DNA of 64,000 nucleotides from Chloroflexi bacterium HGW-Chloroflexi-4 (GTDB taxonomy: Bacteria > Chloroflexota > Anaerolineae > Anaerolineales > Anaerolineaceae): assembly GCA_002840715.1 (NCBI GenBank), contig PHBW01000007.1, forward strand, positions 43,653-107,652, read 5' to 3'. Every line of letters starts with the position of its first letter. The first letter of the stretch is position 1. The position numbers were made by a program, and so were the translations under genes. Positions 9,764 through 18,514 of this stretch are shown in pieces. The notes under the pieces were generated by a model. It was not told the DNA's origin. It made no database searches and was given only the letters and a program-made list of their open reading frames with translations.

Positions 9764-10660
9764 ATGGATATCAGACAAATCCAGTATTTCCTTTCCGTTG
9801 TTGATACAGGTAGTTTTACTGCTGCGGCTGATGAGAACTTTATCACCCAACCCTCAATTTCAAAAATTATCTCATCACTTGAGAAGGAGCTGGGGGCTCC
9901 TCTTTTTGATCGCAGCAAACACAAAGTATCGCTTACTGAAGCAGGAAAAGCTTTTCTCAGACACGCACGTACGCAAATTGAAGATTACAAAAAAATGCTC
10001 GTTGAAATGGATGGGTATAAATCGTCTGAAGATACCTTTAATGTTGCTGCCATCCCGGTACTGCCACAATATGGTATAGCAACCTTAATTGCACAATTCA
10101 GAGATAAATACCCGACCATTCACTTTAGCTTGGAAGAGACAAATGGTCAAAACATAGTTCCTGGACTCATTGAACGACGTTACGACATGGGTTTTATTCG
10201 ACATAATTACCTTGATCGTAATCAATTTGATTTTGAAGAGATTAGTAAAGACAGGTTGCTGGTGGTAGTGGCAAAAATGAACCGTTATGCCAAACGATCT
10301 TCCATATCCATCAGAGAACTGGCCAACGATAATTTTATCGTTTTTGATAAAGTGACAGACCTGCACCAGTTGATCATGGATGAGTGTGCAAAGGCACAAT
10401 TTGAACCTACCATTTTCTTTTCAAGTCCACACAAGGTCAGTGTTTTTGCTCTTGTCGAGACAAACATTGGAATTGCACTGATGCCAGCCAAGATATTTGA
10501 ATACTACCGGCACCCAGGCATCATCACCATCCCCCTGGAAGAAAATATTGAGTGTAATCTTGGTCTAGCATATCTTAATAACAAGCCCCCCTTGAGTGCT
10601 GCAAAACTATTTATTGATTTTTTGAAACAATCGTCCAATAATAAAAATCCCCAAGCATAA
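9764..10660 (+). CDS. LysR-family transcriptional regulator
   Basis: This 298-residue regulator starts with MDIRQIQYFLSVVDTGSFTAAA, the classic LysR winged-helix domain (residues 1-60), and continues with a periplasmic-binding-like effector domain from about residue 90. The ATG at 9764 is used because AAGGG precedes it; an upstream in-frame ATG has no such site. It is divergent from the esterase and importer genes and probably controls them. It is a clear paralogue of the regulator at 29701: both share the start of the protein, the LFDRSK segment and the promoter design. Confidence 0.92.
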   Translation: MDIRQIQYFLSVVDTGSFTAAADENFITQPSISKIISSLEKELGAPLFDRSKHKVSLTEAGKAFLRHARTQIEDYKKMLVEMDGYKSSEDTFNVAAIPVLPQYGIATLIAQFRDKYPTIHFSLEETNGQNIVPGLIERRYDMGFIRHNYLDRNQFDFEEISKDRLLVVVAKMNRYAKRSSISIRELANDNFIVFDKVTDLHQLIMDECAKAQFEPTIFFSSPHKVSVFALVETNIGIALMPAKIFEYYRHPGIITIPLEENIECNLGLAYLNNKPPLSAAKLFIDFLKQSSNNKNPQA

Positions 10661-10692
10661 AAATCCCAGTTATAAATGCCTAATAGGGATAA

Positions 10693-10719
10693 AATGGCAG
10701 TGGAGATTCCACTGCCATT
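10693..10719. terminator. bidirectional hairpin between convergent genes
   Basis: An 11-bp perfect stem (AATGGCAGTGG with its complement) closes a 5-base loop between the converging LysR and Liv-type binding-protein genes. It lacks a long T-run but is well placed to end both transcripts. Confidence 0.6.
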
Positions 10720-10757
10720 CTAACAATCCGGATCTGTTCGACTGACATCAAAAAAGA

Positions 10758-12032
10758 CTAAGGTATGGGATAGACAAAGTCTGCCGTTTTCTGGTCAGCC
10801 GGCCATACAAGTTCCATTTTGCCATCCTGCCATTGGACTAATGGGTTCAGCACGTTCCCAGTTCCGTCAGCATTAAACGAAACATTGCCCATGACAGTCA
10901 TCATTTCTGTTGCCGCGATCGCATCTCTGATCGCGTCACGATCCAACGTGCCGGCTTTCTCTATACCGGCAGCCAGTATTTGAACACAGGCATACGCAGG
11001 GCCTACAAGGATGTCAGCCGGTCTGCTGAAATCAGTCTGATGTTTGGCATTGATCTCAGCAATACCGTCGAAGTTCTCGCCACTGTGCCAACCAGCAAAC
11101 ATGGTCACACTATCACCGGCTGTTCCGGTTGCTTCACCCCAAGTTGCCGCATCTGGAGCACGAACCAGCATGATGAATTTGGGTTCCCAACCAAGTTCAG
11201 CCGCCTGTTTCACAATGGCAATACCGTCTGGCGTATTCGGCATACCAAGAAGCATGTCTGCATTTGCAGCCTGGGCTTCCATGATCAAAGTCGAGAAATC
11301 GGTCGTACCAGGAGCATACTCAGCGTAATACGCCACCGTGTAACCTGCGGGACCAGCATCCGCTTTAAAGAGACCACCCAACTCATTACCCCAGTCGGTT
11401 TTTTCCTGGAAGATGGCGATATTGGTTGGTCTTTCTTCTTTGGTGGGAACCAACTCGTTGAGTGCCTTGAACACATCACGAGCCTGATCAGGTGATTTGG
11501 GGAACGGTGAAAACAGGTATTTGTAGCCTCTCTGGTGAATATTCCACCAGGCAAAAGAGACACCGAGGTAGGGCACCTTGTTCTTTTCAGCAATGGCTGT
11601 GGTGGCAGCGTGCATTCCGCTTGCTGCGCCACCCAGATATGCGACAACATTGTTTTCAGTGAAAACTTTTTCCAAATTGCTGACCGCTTTAGTTGGATCG
11701 GATTCATCATCATACGCTGTCAGGCGCAGTGGAATTTTCGTCCCATATTCTGCGACATAAACACCACCGTCTGCATTGATATCGGCAATGGCATAGTCAT
11801 AGCCTACCTTGACCTGGCTGCCTAAAGAACCGAATTTTCCAGTGAGTGGGATGGATGCTCCGATCTCAATGTATTCTGGAGCAGGCGGGTATTGTACTTC
11901 TGTGGCTGTTGGGGCTTGGGTTTCTAGCGGAGCCTGTGTAGCCACCGGAGTGGGGGTTGGCGCAGGAGTGCAACTGGCCAGCAATAAACTGATTATTACC
12001 ACTAGTGCCATGATGGACATTCTTGCTTTCAT
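10758..12032 (-). CDS. Liv-type ABC transporter substrate-binding lipoprotein
   Basis: This 424-residue extracytoplasmic protein has a lipobox LLLASC (Cys21), a short Thr/Pro/Ala-rich linker and a type I periplasmic-binding fold of the LivJ/LivK class (peripla_BP_6), beginning at EIGASIPLTGKFGSLGSQVK. It is the last gene after livG-F-H-M-type genes on the same strand, 83 bases after the permease. Family members bind branched-chain amino acids, urea, amides or aromatic acids. The location in a catabolic region makes an organic acid or amide plausible, but the ligand is not readable. The ribosome-binding site is GGAG. Confidence 0.9.
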   Translation of the reverse strand: MKARMSIMALVVIISLLLASCTPAPTPTPVATQAPLETQAPTATEVQYPPAPEYIEIGASIPLTGKFGSLGSQVKVGYDYAIADINADGGVYVAEYGTKIPLRLTAYDDESDPTKAVSNLEKVFTENNVVAYLGGAASGMHAATTAIAEKNKVPYLGVSFAWWNIHQRGYKYLFSPFPKSPDQARDVFKALNELVPTKEERPTNIAIFQEKTDWGNELGGLFKADAGPAGYTVAYYAEYAPGTTDFSTLIMEAQAANADMLLGMPNTPDGIAIVKQAAELGWEPKFIMLVRAPDAATWGEATGTAGDSVTMFAGWHSGENFDGIAEINAKHQTDFSRPADILVGPAYACVQILAAGIEKAGTLDRDAIRDAIAATEMMTVMGNVSFNADGTGNVLNPLVQWQDGKMELVWPADQKTADFVYPIP

Positions 12033-12115
12033 TCCTCATTCTCCTTTCAAGTGAATAGCCGAAAAAAAAACCTAAGATCTGGTGTCGTTAAATCATGCCG
12101 ATAGTCTCTCTCCTT

Positions 12116-13102
12116 TCACTCACGCTGAATACCATCCTCGTTTTGAATGGTTGCTTTGAGTAACACTTTTTTTCTTCTCTTTGTTTTCTTCGTCAGAAAT
12201 GTTCTAAATTTCTGCCAAATTTCCACAAGACCGCCGGGAAGGAACAAAACGATCAGAATAAAAAGGGTGCCAAAAATGATCAGATGGTATTCGCCTACAT
12301 TCCAGACCAGTAATTGTTTTAACAACACAAAAAATACGGCACCAATGATGGGACCAATAATGGTTCCTGTTCCACCGATGTAAGCCATCATCATCGGGTC
12401 GAAGGTCCATTCACTGCCAAAGGGCATGTAATAGTAAAAACTCACGTGGTAATACGCAAAAGCTGCACCCGCCATGCCCGCAAAAAAAGCGCTGATGGAG
12501 AGGGCGATGAGTTTATGCTTGAGAGCACTGATGCCCAGCGATTCTGCTGCATCCTCGCCTTCACGTACAGCCATCATCCCCAACCCAATTCTGGATTTGA
12601 CCAAAATGGCCGCCGTAAGGATGGTGATCAGGGTCAACCCCAGAAACAGGTAATATCTCGGAAGGAGCTGATAATTTGCAAGGTCAGGGTTATAAGACAT
12701 TTCAGGCAGAATGTTGCCGACAGTAAGATTGAGCATTTGGGCCAAAGCCAGGGTGCCGATGGCAAAATATACCCCCCTCAATTTAAATGCCGGCGCGCCA
12801 ATGATGAGCGCCAGAATGACCGCCACGACACCACCAGCCAGGAAACTGAGTAGAAACGGGACGCCATTGACCCACAACAGGCGGGTGGTGAGTGAACCGA
12901 CCCCAAAGAAAGCCGCATGTCCAAGGTTGGTCTGGCCGGTATATCCGCCAAGGATATTCCAACTGGAAGCCAGCAAAATATAGAGCAAGACCAGGATCAC
13001 CAAATTGATGGTGCTGTCATTCTTGATCACCAGTGGAAGAACCACCAACAAGGCCACGACAACAATGATGAGGATGAGTTTTATGATGTTATTCTTTTTC
13101 AT
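12116..13102 (-). CDS. branched-chain-amino-acid-type ABC permease, LivM-like
   Basis: This 328-residue inner-membrane permease has about nine hydrophobic segments and the LivM family signatures SWNILGGYTGQTNLGHAAFF and AVREGEDAAESLGI, the latter being the loop that contacts the ATPase. A basic tail (TKKTKRRKKVLLK) ends the protein. It begins 4 bases after the LivH-like gene, so the two are translationally coupled partners of one heterodimeric channel. Confidence 0.92.
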   Translation of the reverse strand: MKKNNIIKLILIIVVVALLVVLPLVIKNDSTINLVILVLLYILLASSWNILGGYTGQTNLGHAAFFGVGSLTTRLLWVNGVPFLLSFLAGGVVAVILALIIGAPAFKLRGVYFAIGTLALAQMLNLTVGNILPEMSYNPDLANYQLLPRYYLFLGLTLITILTAAILVKSRIGLGMMAVREGEDAAESLGISALKHKLIALSISAFFAGMAGAAFAYYHVSFYYYMPFGSEWTFDPMMMAYIGGTGTIIGPIIGAVFFVLLKQLLVWNVGEYHLIIFGTLFILIVLFLPGGLVEIWQKFRTFLTKKTKRRKKVLLKATIQNEDGIQRE

Positions 13103-13105
13103 CGC

Positions 13106-13987
13106 CTAAGCCTCTTTGGATCCAAATAAGCCTTGCGGACGGAAGATCAACACCAATAGGAATAAAACCAATCCCGCCACTTCGCGGTAATTACTGCTGA
13201 TAAAGAACGAGGTGGTTGATTCGGTCAAACCAAGGATCAAGCCGCCAATTATCGTGCCGGGGATATTGCCCAAACCTCCCAACACCATCACGATCAGAGC
13301 CTTCATGGTCCAGCCAAGCCCCATGGATGGCTGGATTGAATAATTGACAGCCACCAGAGTGCCAGCCACGCCGGCCAGTGCAGCTCCCATGGCAAATGAG
13401 AGCAAATAAACTTTATGAATGTCGATTCCCATCAAAGAAGCGGCCTCCCAGTTTTGAGTGGTCGCCCGAATGGCTTTACCGGTGTAGGTTTTCTTCAAGA
13501 TCAACTGCAAGATGATTAAGAAGATGACCGTAACCACCAGAATGGCGACTTTCGGCAGAGGGAACCGTACTCCGCCAAGTGTGAAAGCCTGGCTGAAATA
13601 TGAGGTGGTAATGCCGCGTTCATCCGCCGTAAAGAAACGGAGAGCCAGGTTCTGAAAGATGACCGAAAGACCGAATGCCACCAGAAGCGTGTTTTTGATC
13701 TTGGATTCTTCAGGCAGTTTTATGGTTCGAGAAAAAACGAGCCTGTAGAGTATTGCCCCTAAAACAAACAAGATAATGATGGTGAGTGGAATGGAAAGGA
13801 ACGGATCCAGCCCCAGCATTGAAAAAGCATAAAAACTGGCATATCCCCCAAACATCACCAATTCACCATGAGCAACATTAAGGAATTTTGTGACGCCAAA
13901 AATAAGAGAAAGACCAAGGGCGACCAATCCATAGAGGGCGCCCACGAGAAGCCCGAATACAAGGTTTTGTCCCAGAGATTGCAACAT
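13106..13987 (-). CDS. branched-chain-amino-acid-type ABC permease, LivH-like
   Basis: This 293-residue inner-membrane permease has about eight hydrophobic segments and family motifs ALGLSLIFGVTKFLNVAHGE near the N-terminus and IRATTQNWEAASLMGID in the ATPase-contact loop. It pairs with the LivM-like protein and follows the LivF-like ATPase gene by 28 bases. The ribosome-binding site GAGG precedes the ATG. Confidence 0.93.
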   Translation of the reverse strand: MLQSLGQNLVFGLLVGALYGLVALGLSLIFGVTKFLNVAHGELVMFGGYASFYAFSMLGLDPFLSIPLTIIILFVLGAILYRLVFSRTIKLPEESKIKNTLLVAFGLSVIFQNLALRFFTADERGITTSYFSQAFTLGGVRFPLPKVAILVVTVIFLIILQLILKKTYTGKAIRATTQNWEAASLMGIDIHKVYLLSFAMGAALAGVAGTLVAVNYSIQPSMGLGWTMKALIVMVLGGLGNIPGTIIGGLILGLTESTTSFFISSNYREVAGLVLFLLVLIFRPQGLFGSKEA

Positions 13988-14015
13988 AACGGCCTCAATT
14001 CCCTTTCATCAGAAA

Positions 14016-14717
14016 TCAACCAAGATAAGAACTGCGAACCGATTCAAAGGTGAGAAGATCTTTTCCTTTGCCCTCACCCACTATTCGACCGTTTTCCAAC
14101 AAATAGGCGCGGTGAGCCAGTTCAAGCGAAGACTGAACATTTTGCTCCACCAGAAAGATTGTTAATCCCTCATGATTGATCTTCTCAATGGTTTCAAACA
14201 TACGCTCCACAAGAATGGGCGCCAGACCGAAAGAGGGTTCGTCCAGCATCAGAAGCTGCGGCTTTGACATCAACGCTCGTCCAATTGCCAGCATCTGCCG
14301 TTCGCCTCCGCTCAAAGTGCCGGCTTGCTGAGATTTTCGTTCAGCCAGCCGCGGAAAGATCTCGTATACCCATTCCAAATTTTGGTTTTTTTCTTTCCGC
14401 GCCCGCTTCACAAAAGCGCCTAATTCAAGATTCTCAAGAACGCTCATCCCTGTAAAAATCTTTCCACCTTCAGGGACCTGTGAAAGCCCGTATTCCACAA
14501 TTTTTTCAGGTGCTTCTTTTTCAATCTGGCGGCCAAGAAAATCAATCTTTCCAGAGGCGCATCGATGAAGTCCGCTGATCACACGCAATAGGGTTGTTTT
14601 TCCAGCTCCGTTTGGACCAATCAGCGCAACAATCTCCCCTTTTTGAACGTTCAGAGAAACGCTCCAGATCGCTTGAAGTTCCTTGTAAAAAATATTGACG
14701 TTTTCCAGGTTAAGCAT
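14016..14717 (-). CDS. Liv-type ABC ATPase, LivF-like
   Basis: This 233-residue cytoplasmic ATPase has Walker A GPNGAGKTT, signature LSGGERQMLAIGRAL and Walker B LLMLDEPSFGLAP. The short length and VPEGGKIFTGMSVLENL segment are typical of LivF. Its start overlaps the end of the LivG-like gene by 8 bases, indicating coupled translation. Together the five genes make a complete Liv-type importer in the order ATPase, ATPase, permease, permease, binding protein. Confidence 0.93.
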   Translation of the reverse strand: MLNLENVNIFYKELQAIWSVSLNVQKGEIVALIGPNGAGKTTLLRVISGLHRCASGKIDFLGRQIEKEAPEKIVEYGLSQVPEGGKIFTGMSVLENLELGAFVKRARKEKNQNLEWVYEIFPRLAERKSQQAGTLSGGERQMLAIGRALMSKPQLLMLDEPSFGLAPILVERMFETIEKINHEGLTIFLVEQNVQSSLELAHRAYLLENGRIVGEGKGKDLLTFESVRSSYLG

Positions 14718-15438
14718 GAGATTTTCCTAAGTAAACTTCGATGACTTTGGGGTTATGGACGATCTCTTCAGGTTGGCCTTCTGCAATCTTTTCGCCCATA
14801 TTGAAGACAATTATTCGGTCGGACACGCATGTGACTGCTTTTACAATGTGTTCCACCATGATGATGGTGATATTTGACTCTCTGATCTGATTAATCAATT
14901 TACAAGCCTCATCAGCTTCAGTAAGATTCAATCCCGCCATCAGTTCGTCCAATAGAAGCAAATATGGTTTGGTCGCCAATGCCCTGGCTAGTTCCAAACG
15001 CTTTCGCTCCATGACTCTCAGATCTTTAACCAAAATCCCTGCTTTGCTGCCAAGCCCCACCTGCTCAAGAATGTCTATCGATTCTTTTTCAGCGATATGC
15101 AGGTTGGCGCTTGGTTTCCTTCCATACGCTCTAGCGACCATTACGTTCTGCATAGCCGTAAAATCCATGAACGGTTTGCACAATTGGAAAGTTCTGGCAA
15201 TACCCTTCTGGCAAACGATATGGCGCGGCAAACCGCCAATTTCTTCGCCGCGGAAATTGATCCTGCCTGAATTAGGTTTCAGAAAACCGGTCAATAGATT
15301 TAAGGATGTGGTTTTACCCGAGCCATTCGGGCCAATAATGCCAACAATCTCACCTTCATTAACATGAAAGTCGAGATTATTTATAGCTTTTAATCCCCCA
15401 AAGGATTTACAAAGCTTTTCAACGGTTAACAATTGCAT
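14710..15438 (-). CDS. Liv-type ABC ATPase, LivG-like
   Basis: This 242-residue cytoplasmic ATPase has Walker A GPNGSGKTT, the LivG feature GIARTFQLCKPF, a slightly divergent signature region LRVMERKRLELARAL and Walker B LLLLDELMAGL. An upstream extension of the frame exists, but AAGGAGG lies ideally before the ATG at 15438, so that is the start. It is the first gene of the Liv-type operon. The signature motif has lost the usual LSGG start, which is seen in some LivG-like proteins. Confidence 0.92.
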   Translation of the reverse strand: MQLLTVEKLCKSFGGLKAINNLDFHVNEGEIVGIIGPNGSGKTTSLNLLTGFLKPNSGRINFRGEEIGGLPRHIVCQKGIARTFQLCKPFMDFTAMQNVMVARAYGRKPSANLHIAEKESIDILEQVGLGSKAGILVKDLRVMERKRLELARALATKPYLLLLDELMAGLNLTEADEACKLINQIRESNITIIMVEHIVKAVTCVSDRIIVFNMGEKIAEGQPEEIVHNPKVIEVYLGKSHA

Positions 15439-15987
15439 ATTCCTCCTTCGCGAATATTGATCGATCCAGCAGCAATGTAGGAAAGAAATACCACTAACAA
15501 ATCGGAGGTAAAGTATGAACTTGTAATTGTGCAACCTTAAGTTTTATAGTGCCCGTTGAATCTGCGATGGGTGTTTTTACGATCAAATTTATAAGTTGAG
15601 ATTCAGATCTATTACTCCTTGAATGTTTTTGGGAAAGTAATAAATTCAAAAAATGCGTTCATGCCTGTTTTTTGAACTGCAATTACTCTTTGCTAACGAG
15701 CTTATGGTTTGATTTGAATAACATTCATCCCAATCCGAACAGGTTATTCAACTCTCAAAAGAAAAGCACCAATAAGAAGTTAAAAATAATGGGGTAGTAA
15801 TGATATCGACGATGTTCGAAGGTATAAAGTACGTAGCAGCGAACTCAGTATCCAGCCCCTCAGTCGCGGCTTTGGCCAATCGATCTTTTTGAGCAAGAAC
15901 CCAGTCACCACAAGACGAAGAATTGGTAACGCTTTTGTGACGGCTGGGTTCAATGATGAACGCTATTTCTCAAGTTAAAGGACTGAT
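15439..15987. other. 549-base intergenic region without a recognised gene
   Basis: The left part is the leader of the Liv-type operon. The right part has an unstarted open stretch of about 60 codons on the plus strand at about 15800-15980, with no recognised similarity, and could be gene debris. I see no RNA gene or clear terminator. Confidence 0.4.
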
Positions 15988-16953
15988 CTATGGTGGATAC
16001 GCGACGGTATAAATATGCTTACCGCCGTTTAAGGGTCCCTTGAGCAACGCATCAATTTCTGCTGCATCACGCATGGTGGTCTTATCGGTGGGTGGGAGTA
16101 CCCCAGTGGGGAATTTTGTCATGATGTCACCGATCAACCGCACCATGTAATCAAGAAGAGCATCCAGACCTGGTTTGGCCTTGTCTGCATTTGCCAGAGT
16201 TGGCTGGCCAATTACACCTTCAGGATAGACAAGCACTTCGATGCCGCCAAGACCCACGTGTTCATGTCCTTTGATGGGGGCATGGTATACCTCACCGCCT
16301 TTATCCACATGGCCGGGGGGCAGAAAACCTTCAGGTTTTGTGTCGACAGCCAGGCTCATATCCATGAATTCAGGGAAGAGTGCCAGAGAATATGAGGCTT
16401 CTACCTCACAGGCATGCTGGAAGGGGGTTTCAAACGGACCACCGTGCGCCTTGTCCTTTAAGAAATCGTGGATGACAGTCGGCCAGTGGAGGGAAATCAG
16501 CAAGCTGGGTACCTGATATTTTTTGGCCCATTGATGCAGCGCCAACGGAATGACTTCTTCCTGACCGTGTCCATTTAAGAAGATCTGCTTGCGAAACCCC
16601 ATGTTCCATAAACCAGCGATAATGGCACGCAAATTTGCCAAAAAAGCATCTTCAGGAACAACGATTGTGCCGGGCATTCCCAGGTGGTTGTATGGATGAG
16701 ATCCGTACCAAACGGGTTCAGCAATCGTACATCCGGTTTTCAATGCAACCTGTTCAGCCATGCGGGTCACTAAAAATGTATCCTCCCCCAATGGTTGAGC
16801 GGCGCCGTGACATTCCGTACTGCCGACAGGAATAATGATCAGATCATTTTTCTTCAAGCGAGCATTGATCTGCGTCATATTCATGGTTTGCAGATACAGT
16901 CCTTCCGGTCTTTCCATTCGACCACCGTCAGGTGGAAACTGCCATTCACCCAT
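15988..16953 (-). CDS. creatininase-family amidohydrolase
   Basis: This 321-residue metal-dependent hydrolase carries the family motifs IPVGSTECHG (metal-binding Glu and His), PLGEDTFLV, NHLGMPGT and LNGHG near residue 140. Creatininase-family enzymes open cyclic amides or related rings, and the family includes 3-dehydro-scyllo-inosose hydrolase as well as creatinine amidohydrolase. Length is slightly above the usual 250-270 residues because of a C-terminal extension. AAGGAG precedes the ATG. It follows the U32-like and cupin genes on the same strand, so it is probably one step of the same pathway. The substrate is unknown. Confidence 0.85.
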   Translation of the reverse strand: MGEWQFPPDGGRMERPEGLYLQTMNMTQINARLKKNDLIIIPVGSTECHGAAQPLGEDTFLVTRMAEQVALKTGCTIAEPVWYGSHPYNHLGMPGTIVVPEDAFLANLRAIIAGLWNMGFRKQIFLNGHGQEEVIPLALHQWAKKYQVPSLLISLHWPTVIHDFLKDKAHGGPFETPFQHACEVEASYSLALFPEFMDMSLAVDTKPEGFLPPGHVDKGGEVYHAPIKGHEHVGLGGIEVLVYPEGVIGQPTLANADKAKPGLDALLDYMVRLIGDIMTKFPTGVLPPTDKTTMRDAAEIDALLKGPLNGGKHIYTVAYPP

Positions 16954-16998
16954 GTACTTCTCCTTTCATCGTTTTGTTCCTACTCGTAATTTCATAAT

Positions 16999-17916
16999 CT
17001 AAACCTGAGGAAGGTGAAGATCTGATGAACCCTTCTGGCTTTGTTTAAGATCAGGATAATAAGTATTTAACATTTCAACGATGATGGATGCCTGGTCAGC
17101 CATTTTCTTACCATCACTGGCAGAAGTGATCTGGCCATGAGCGGCCACAACTGAGTTGCCCGTTTTACAATGGACGGGTGCGGCAAGACGCACGATCTCA
17201 GGGGCCTCATAAGTACGGATGAAACCACCGGAACCAGGGGGATTGTCCGTATGGACATCCAGCGGGGTCTTGATCACAGCGCGAAGGGCAGCAATCATGG
17301 GGAGTTGTAAATCGCGGACCGGGTTGATGCTATCAGCACCTAAATCTTCAAGAAGTTTTAATGAACAGGGATTGCACTGTCCAAGATGGGCAGATGTCTT
17401 GAAAATGATGTCTTTCGGCAGAGCGCCCTCTGCACGCATCTTGCCAACCAGCCAAAGCATGCCTTCATCATAGATGAGGAATCCACGGACGCCGAGATCA
17501 TAGCCGCGTTTAATATCTTCAACTGCACGAACCATTTGTTCCATACCGCGCAGACGATAGCTGATACGCACCCCCTGCTCTGATAGGACAGTAGCTCCGG
17601 TGTCATAGGTTGCGCGAGGGCCGGTGGAAAGCAAAAGTTCCGCACCGTAATCATGGCACAGCTTGCAGTATTGTTTGATTTCTTCGCGAGTATGGCGGAA
17701 CATGCCATAGGTTTCAGTTACGCGATTGATAACAATATTATTCTTGGTTGCCTGATCCAGTAATGCAGCAACTGCATCCGCAGAATTGATGGTAGGTACT
17801 TCAATACGGAATGCAGCACCATCTGGAAACCGCAGGGTGGACGAGGGTAAATCCCAGAGGTCACCTTCCGGCATTCCTATCTTTTTTAAATAATCGCGCG
17901 TTTCTTGAAATATCAT
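16999..17916 (-). CDS. TIM-barrel protein resembling peptidase U32
   Basis: This 305-residue protein looks like the barrel of the U32 peptidase/collagenase-like family: KRGYDLGVRGFLIYDEGML, FKTSAHLGQCNPC and LKLLEDLGADSINPVRDL resemble the repeating strand-helix units that follow alternative substrates in U32 proteins. Many U32 relatives are not peptidases but modify rRNA or small molecules. AAGGAG precedes the ATG at 17916; the longer frame upstream overlaps the cupin gene and is rejected. It lies between the cupin and creatininase genes, so a small-molecule catabolic role is more likely than proteolysis. The assignment is from family resemblance only. Confidence 0.55.
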   Translation of the reverse strand: MIFQETRDYLKKIGMPEGDLWDLPSSTLRFPDGAAFRIEVPTINSADAVAALLDQATKNNIVINRVTETYGMFRHTREEIKQYCKLCHDYGAELLLSTGPRATYDTGATVLSEQGVRISYRLRGMEQMVRAVEDIKRGYDLGVRGFLIYDEGMLWLVGKMRAEGALPKDIIFKTSAHLGQCNPCSLKLLEDLGADSINPVRDLQLPMIAALRAVIKTPLDVHTDNPPGSGGFIRTYEAPEIVRLAAPVHCKTGNSVVAAHGQITSASDGKKMADQASIIVEMLNTYYPDLKQSQKGSSDLHLPQV

Positions 17917-17947
17917 TTCCTTCTCCTTCTTAAGATTTTGGCAAAGT

Positions 17948-18310
17948 TTAACTACAATGTGCCGGTAGCGGCGGGCTGTAGACCCAAACAATTCTGAGCG
18001 GTTCATCGCCGATATTTTCAACGCGATGTTTTACGCCAATCGGAGAATAGAAAGCAGTCTCAGGACCGATCTCCCATTCGCCCTGTCCTTCAAAAACAAT
18101 TTTTGCATGACCGCTTATCAAGAAAAGAACTTCTTCTGAACTTTCGTGAACGTGATCTGGGATCATGCTGCCCACTTCAGTGATGTTCATGCCCATCGAG
18201 ACTTTTTCTACACCACCAAATTTGGGGGCAAGTAGAAGCTTTGAAGTTCGAGGCGGTTCTCGAAACTCACCCTTTACGTCAGCTGCTTTAACGAACGGAA
18301 CGTTTGACAT
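17948..18310 (-). CDS. cupin-domain protein
   Basis: This 120-residue single-domain cupin shows motif 1 as HVHESSEEVLFLISGHAKI (metal-binding His, His, Glu) and motif 2 around FYSPIGVKHRVENIGDEP (third His). Such small cupins are isomerases, dioxygenases or binding proteins. GAGG precedes the ATG at 18310. Its promoter carries a strong TGAAAC-type operator and it heads the cupin, U32-like and creatininase unit. Confidence 0.85.
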   Translation of the reverse strand: MSNVPFVKAADVKGEFREPPRTSKLLLAPKFGGVEKVSMGMNITEVGSMIPDHVHESSEEVLFLISGHAKIVFEGQGEWEIGPETAFYSPIGVKHRVENIGDEPLRIVWVYSPPLPAHCS

Positions 18311-18338
18311 TATTTTTAACCTCAAGGAAGTTTTTTTT

Positions 18339-18399
18339 GTTTCACTCTATGAAACACTGTTTCGTTAATCAGTATAGCAATCTTTTTACCTGATGTCAA
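18339..18399 (-). promoter_or_regulatory. promoter and IclR-type operator of the cupin unit
   Basis: Minus-strand TTGACA (18394-18399), a 17-base spacer and TATACT (18371-18376) form a near-consensus promoter. The inverted repeat GAAAC-ACT-GTTTC (18351-18363) follows the -10 box. An overlapping outward pair GTTTCA-CTCTA-TGAAAC (18339-18355) adds a third half-site. The core matches the operators at 1193 and 3676. Confidence 0.75.
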
Positions 18400-18436
18400 C
18401 TACTTTCACAGAATAAAACTTATTAATCAATTCCCC

Positions 18437-18485
18437 TTGACTTCTATTAGACTGAATGATATTCTAATATTGAAACTGTATTTCA
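18437..18485 (+). promoter_or_regulatory. promoter and IclR-type operator of the Ldh2-type dehydrogenase gene
   Basis: TTGACT (18437-18442), a 17-base spacer and TATTCT (18460-18465) are followed by the inverted repeat TGAAACTGTATTTCA (18471-18485). This is the divergent partner of the cupin promoter and carries the same class of operator in the same position relative to the -10 box. Confidence 0.7.
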
Positions 18486-18514
18486 CCTGTTGATACTAAA
18501 AAATCGGAGGCAGT

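Noticed and set aside
15800..15980. Possible gene of about 60 codons before the creatininase gene
   Set aside because: It has no start codon or ribosome-binding site and no recognised similarity, so it is only noted as possible debris.
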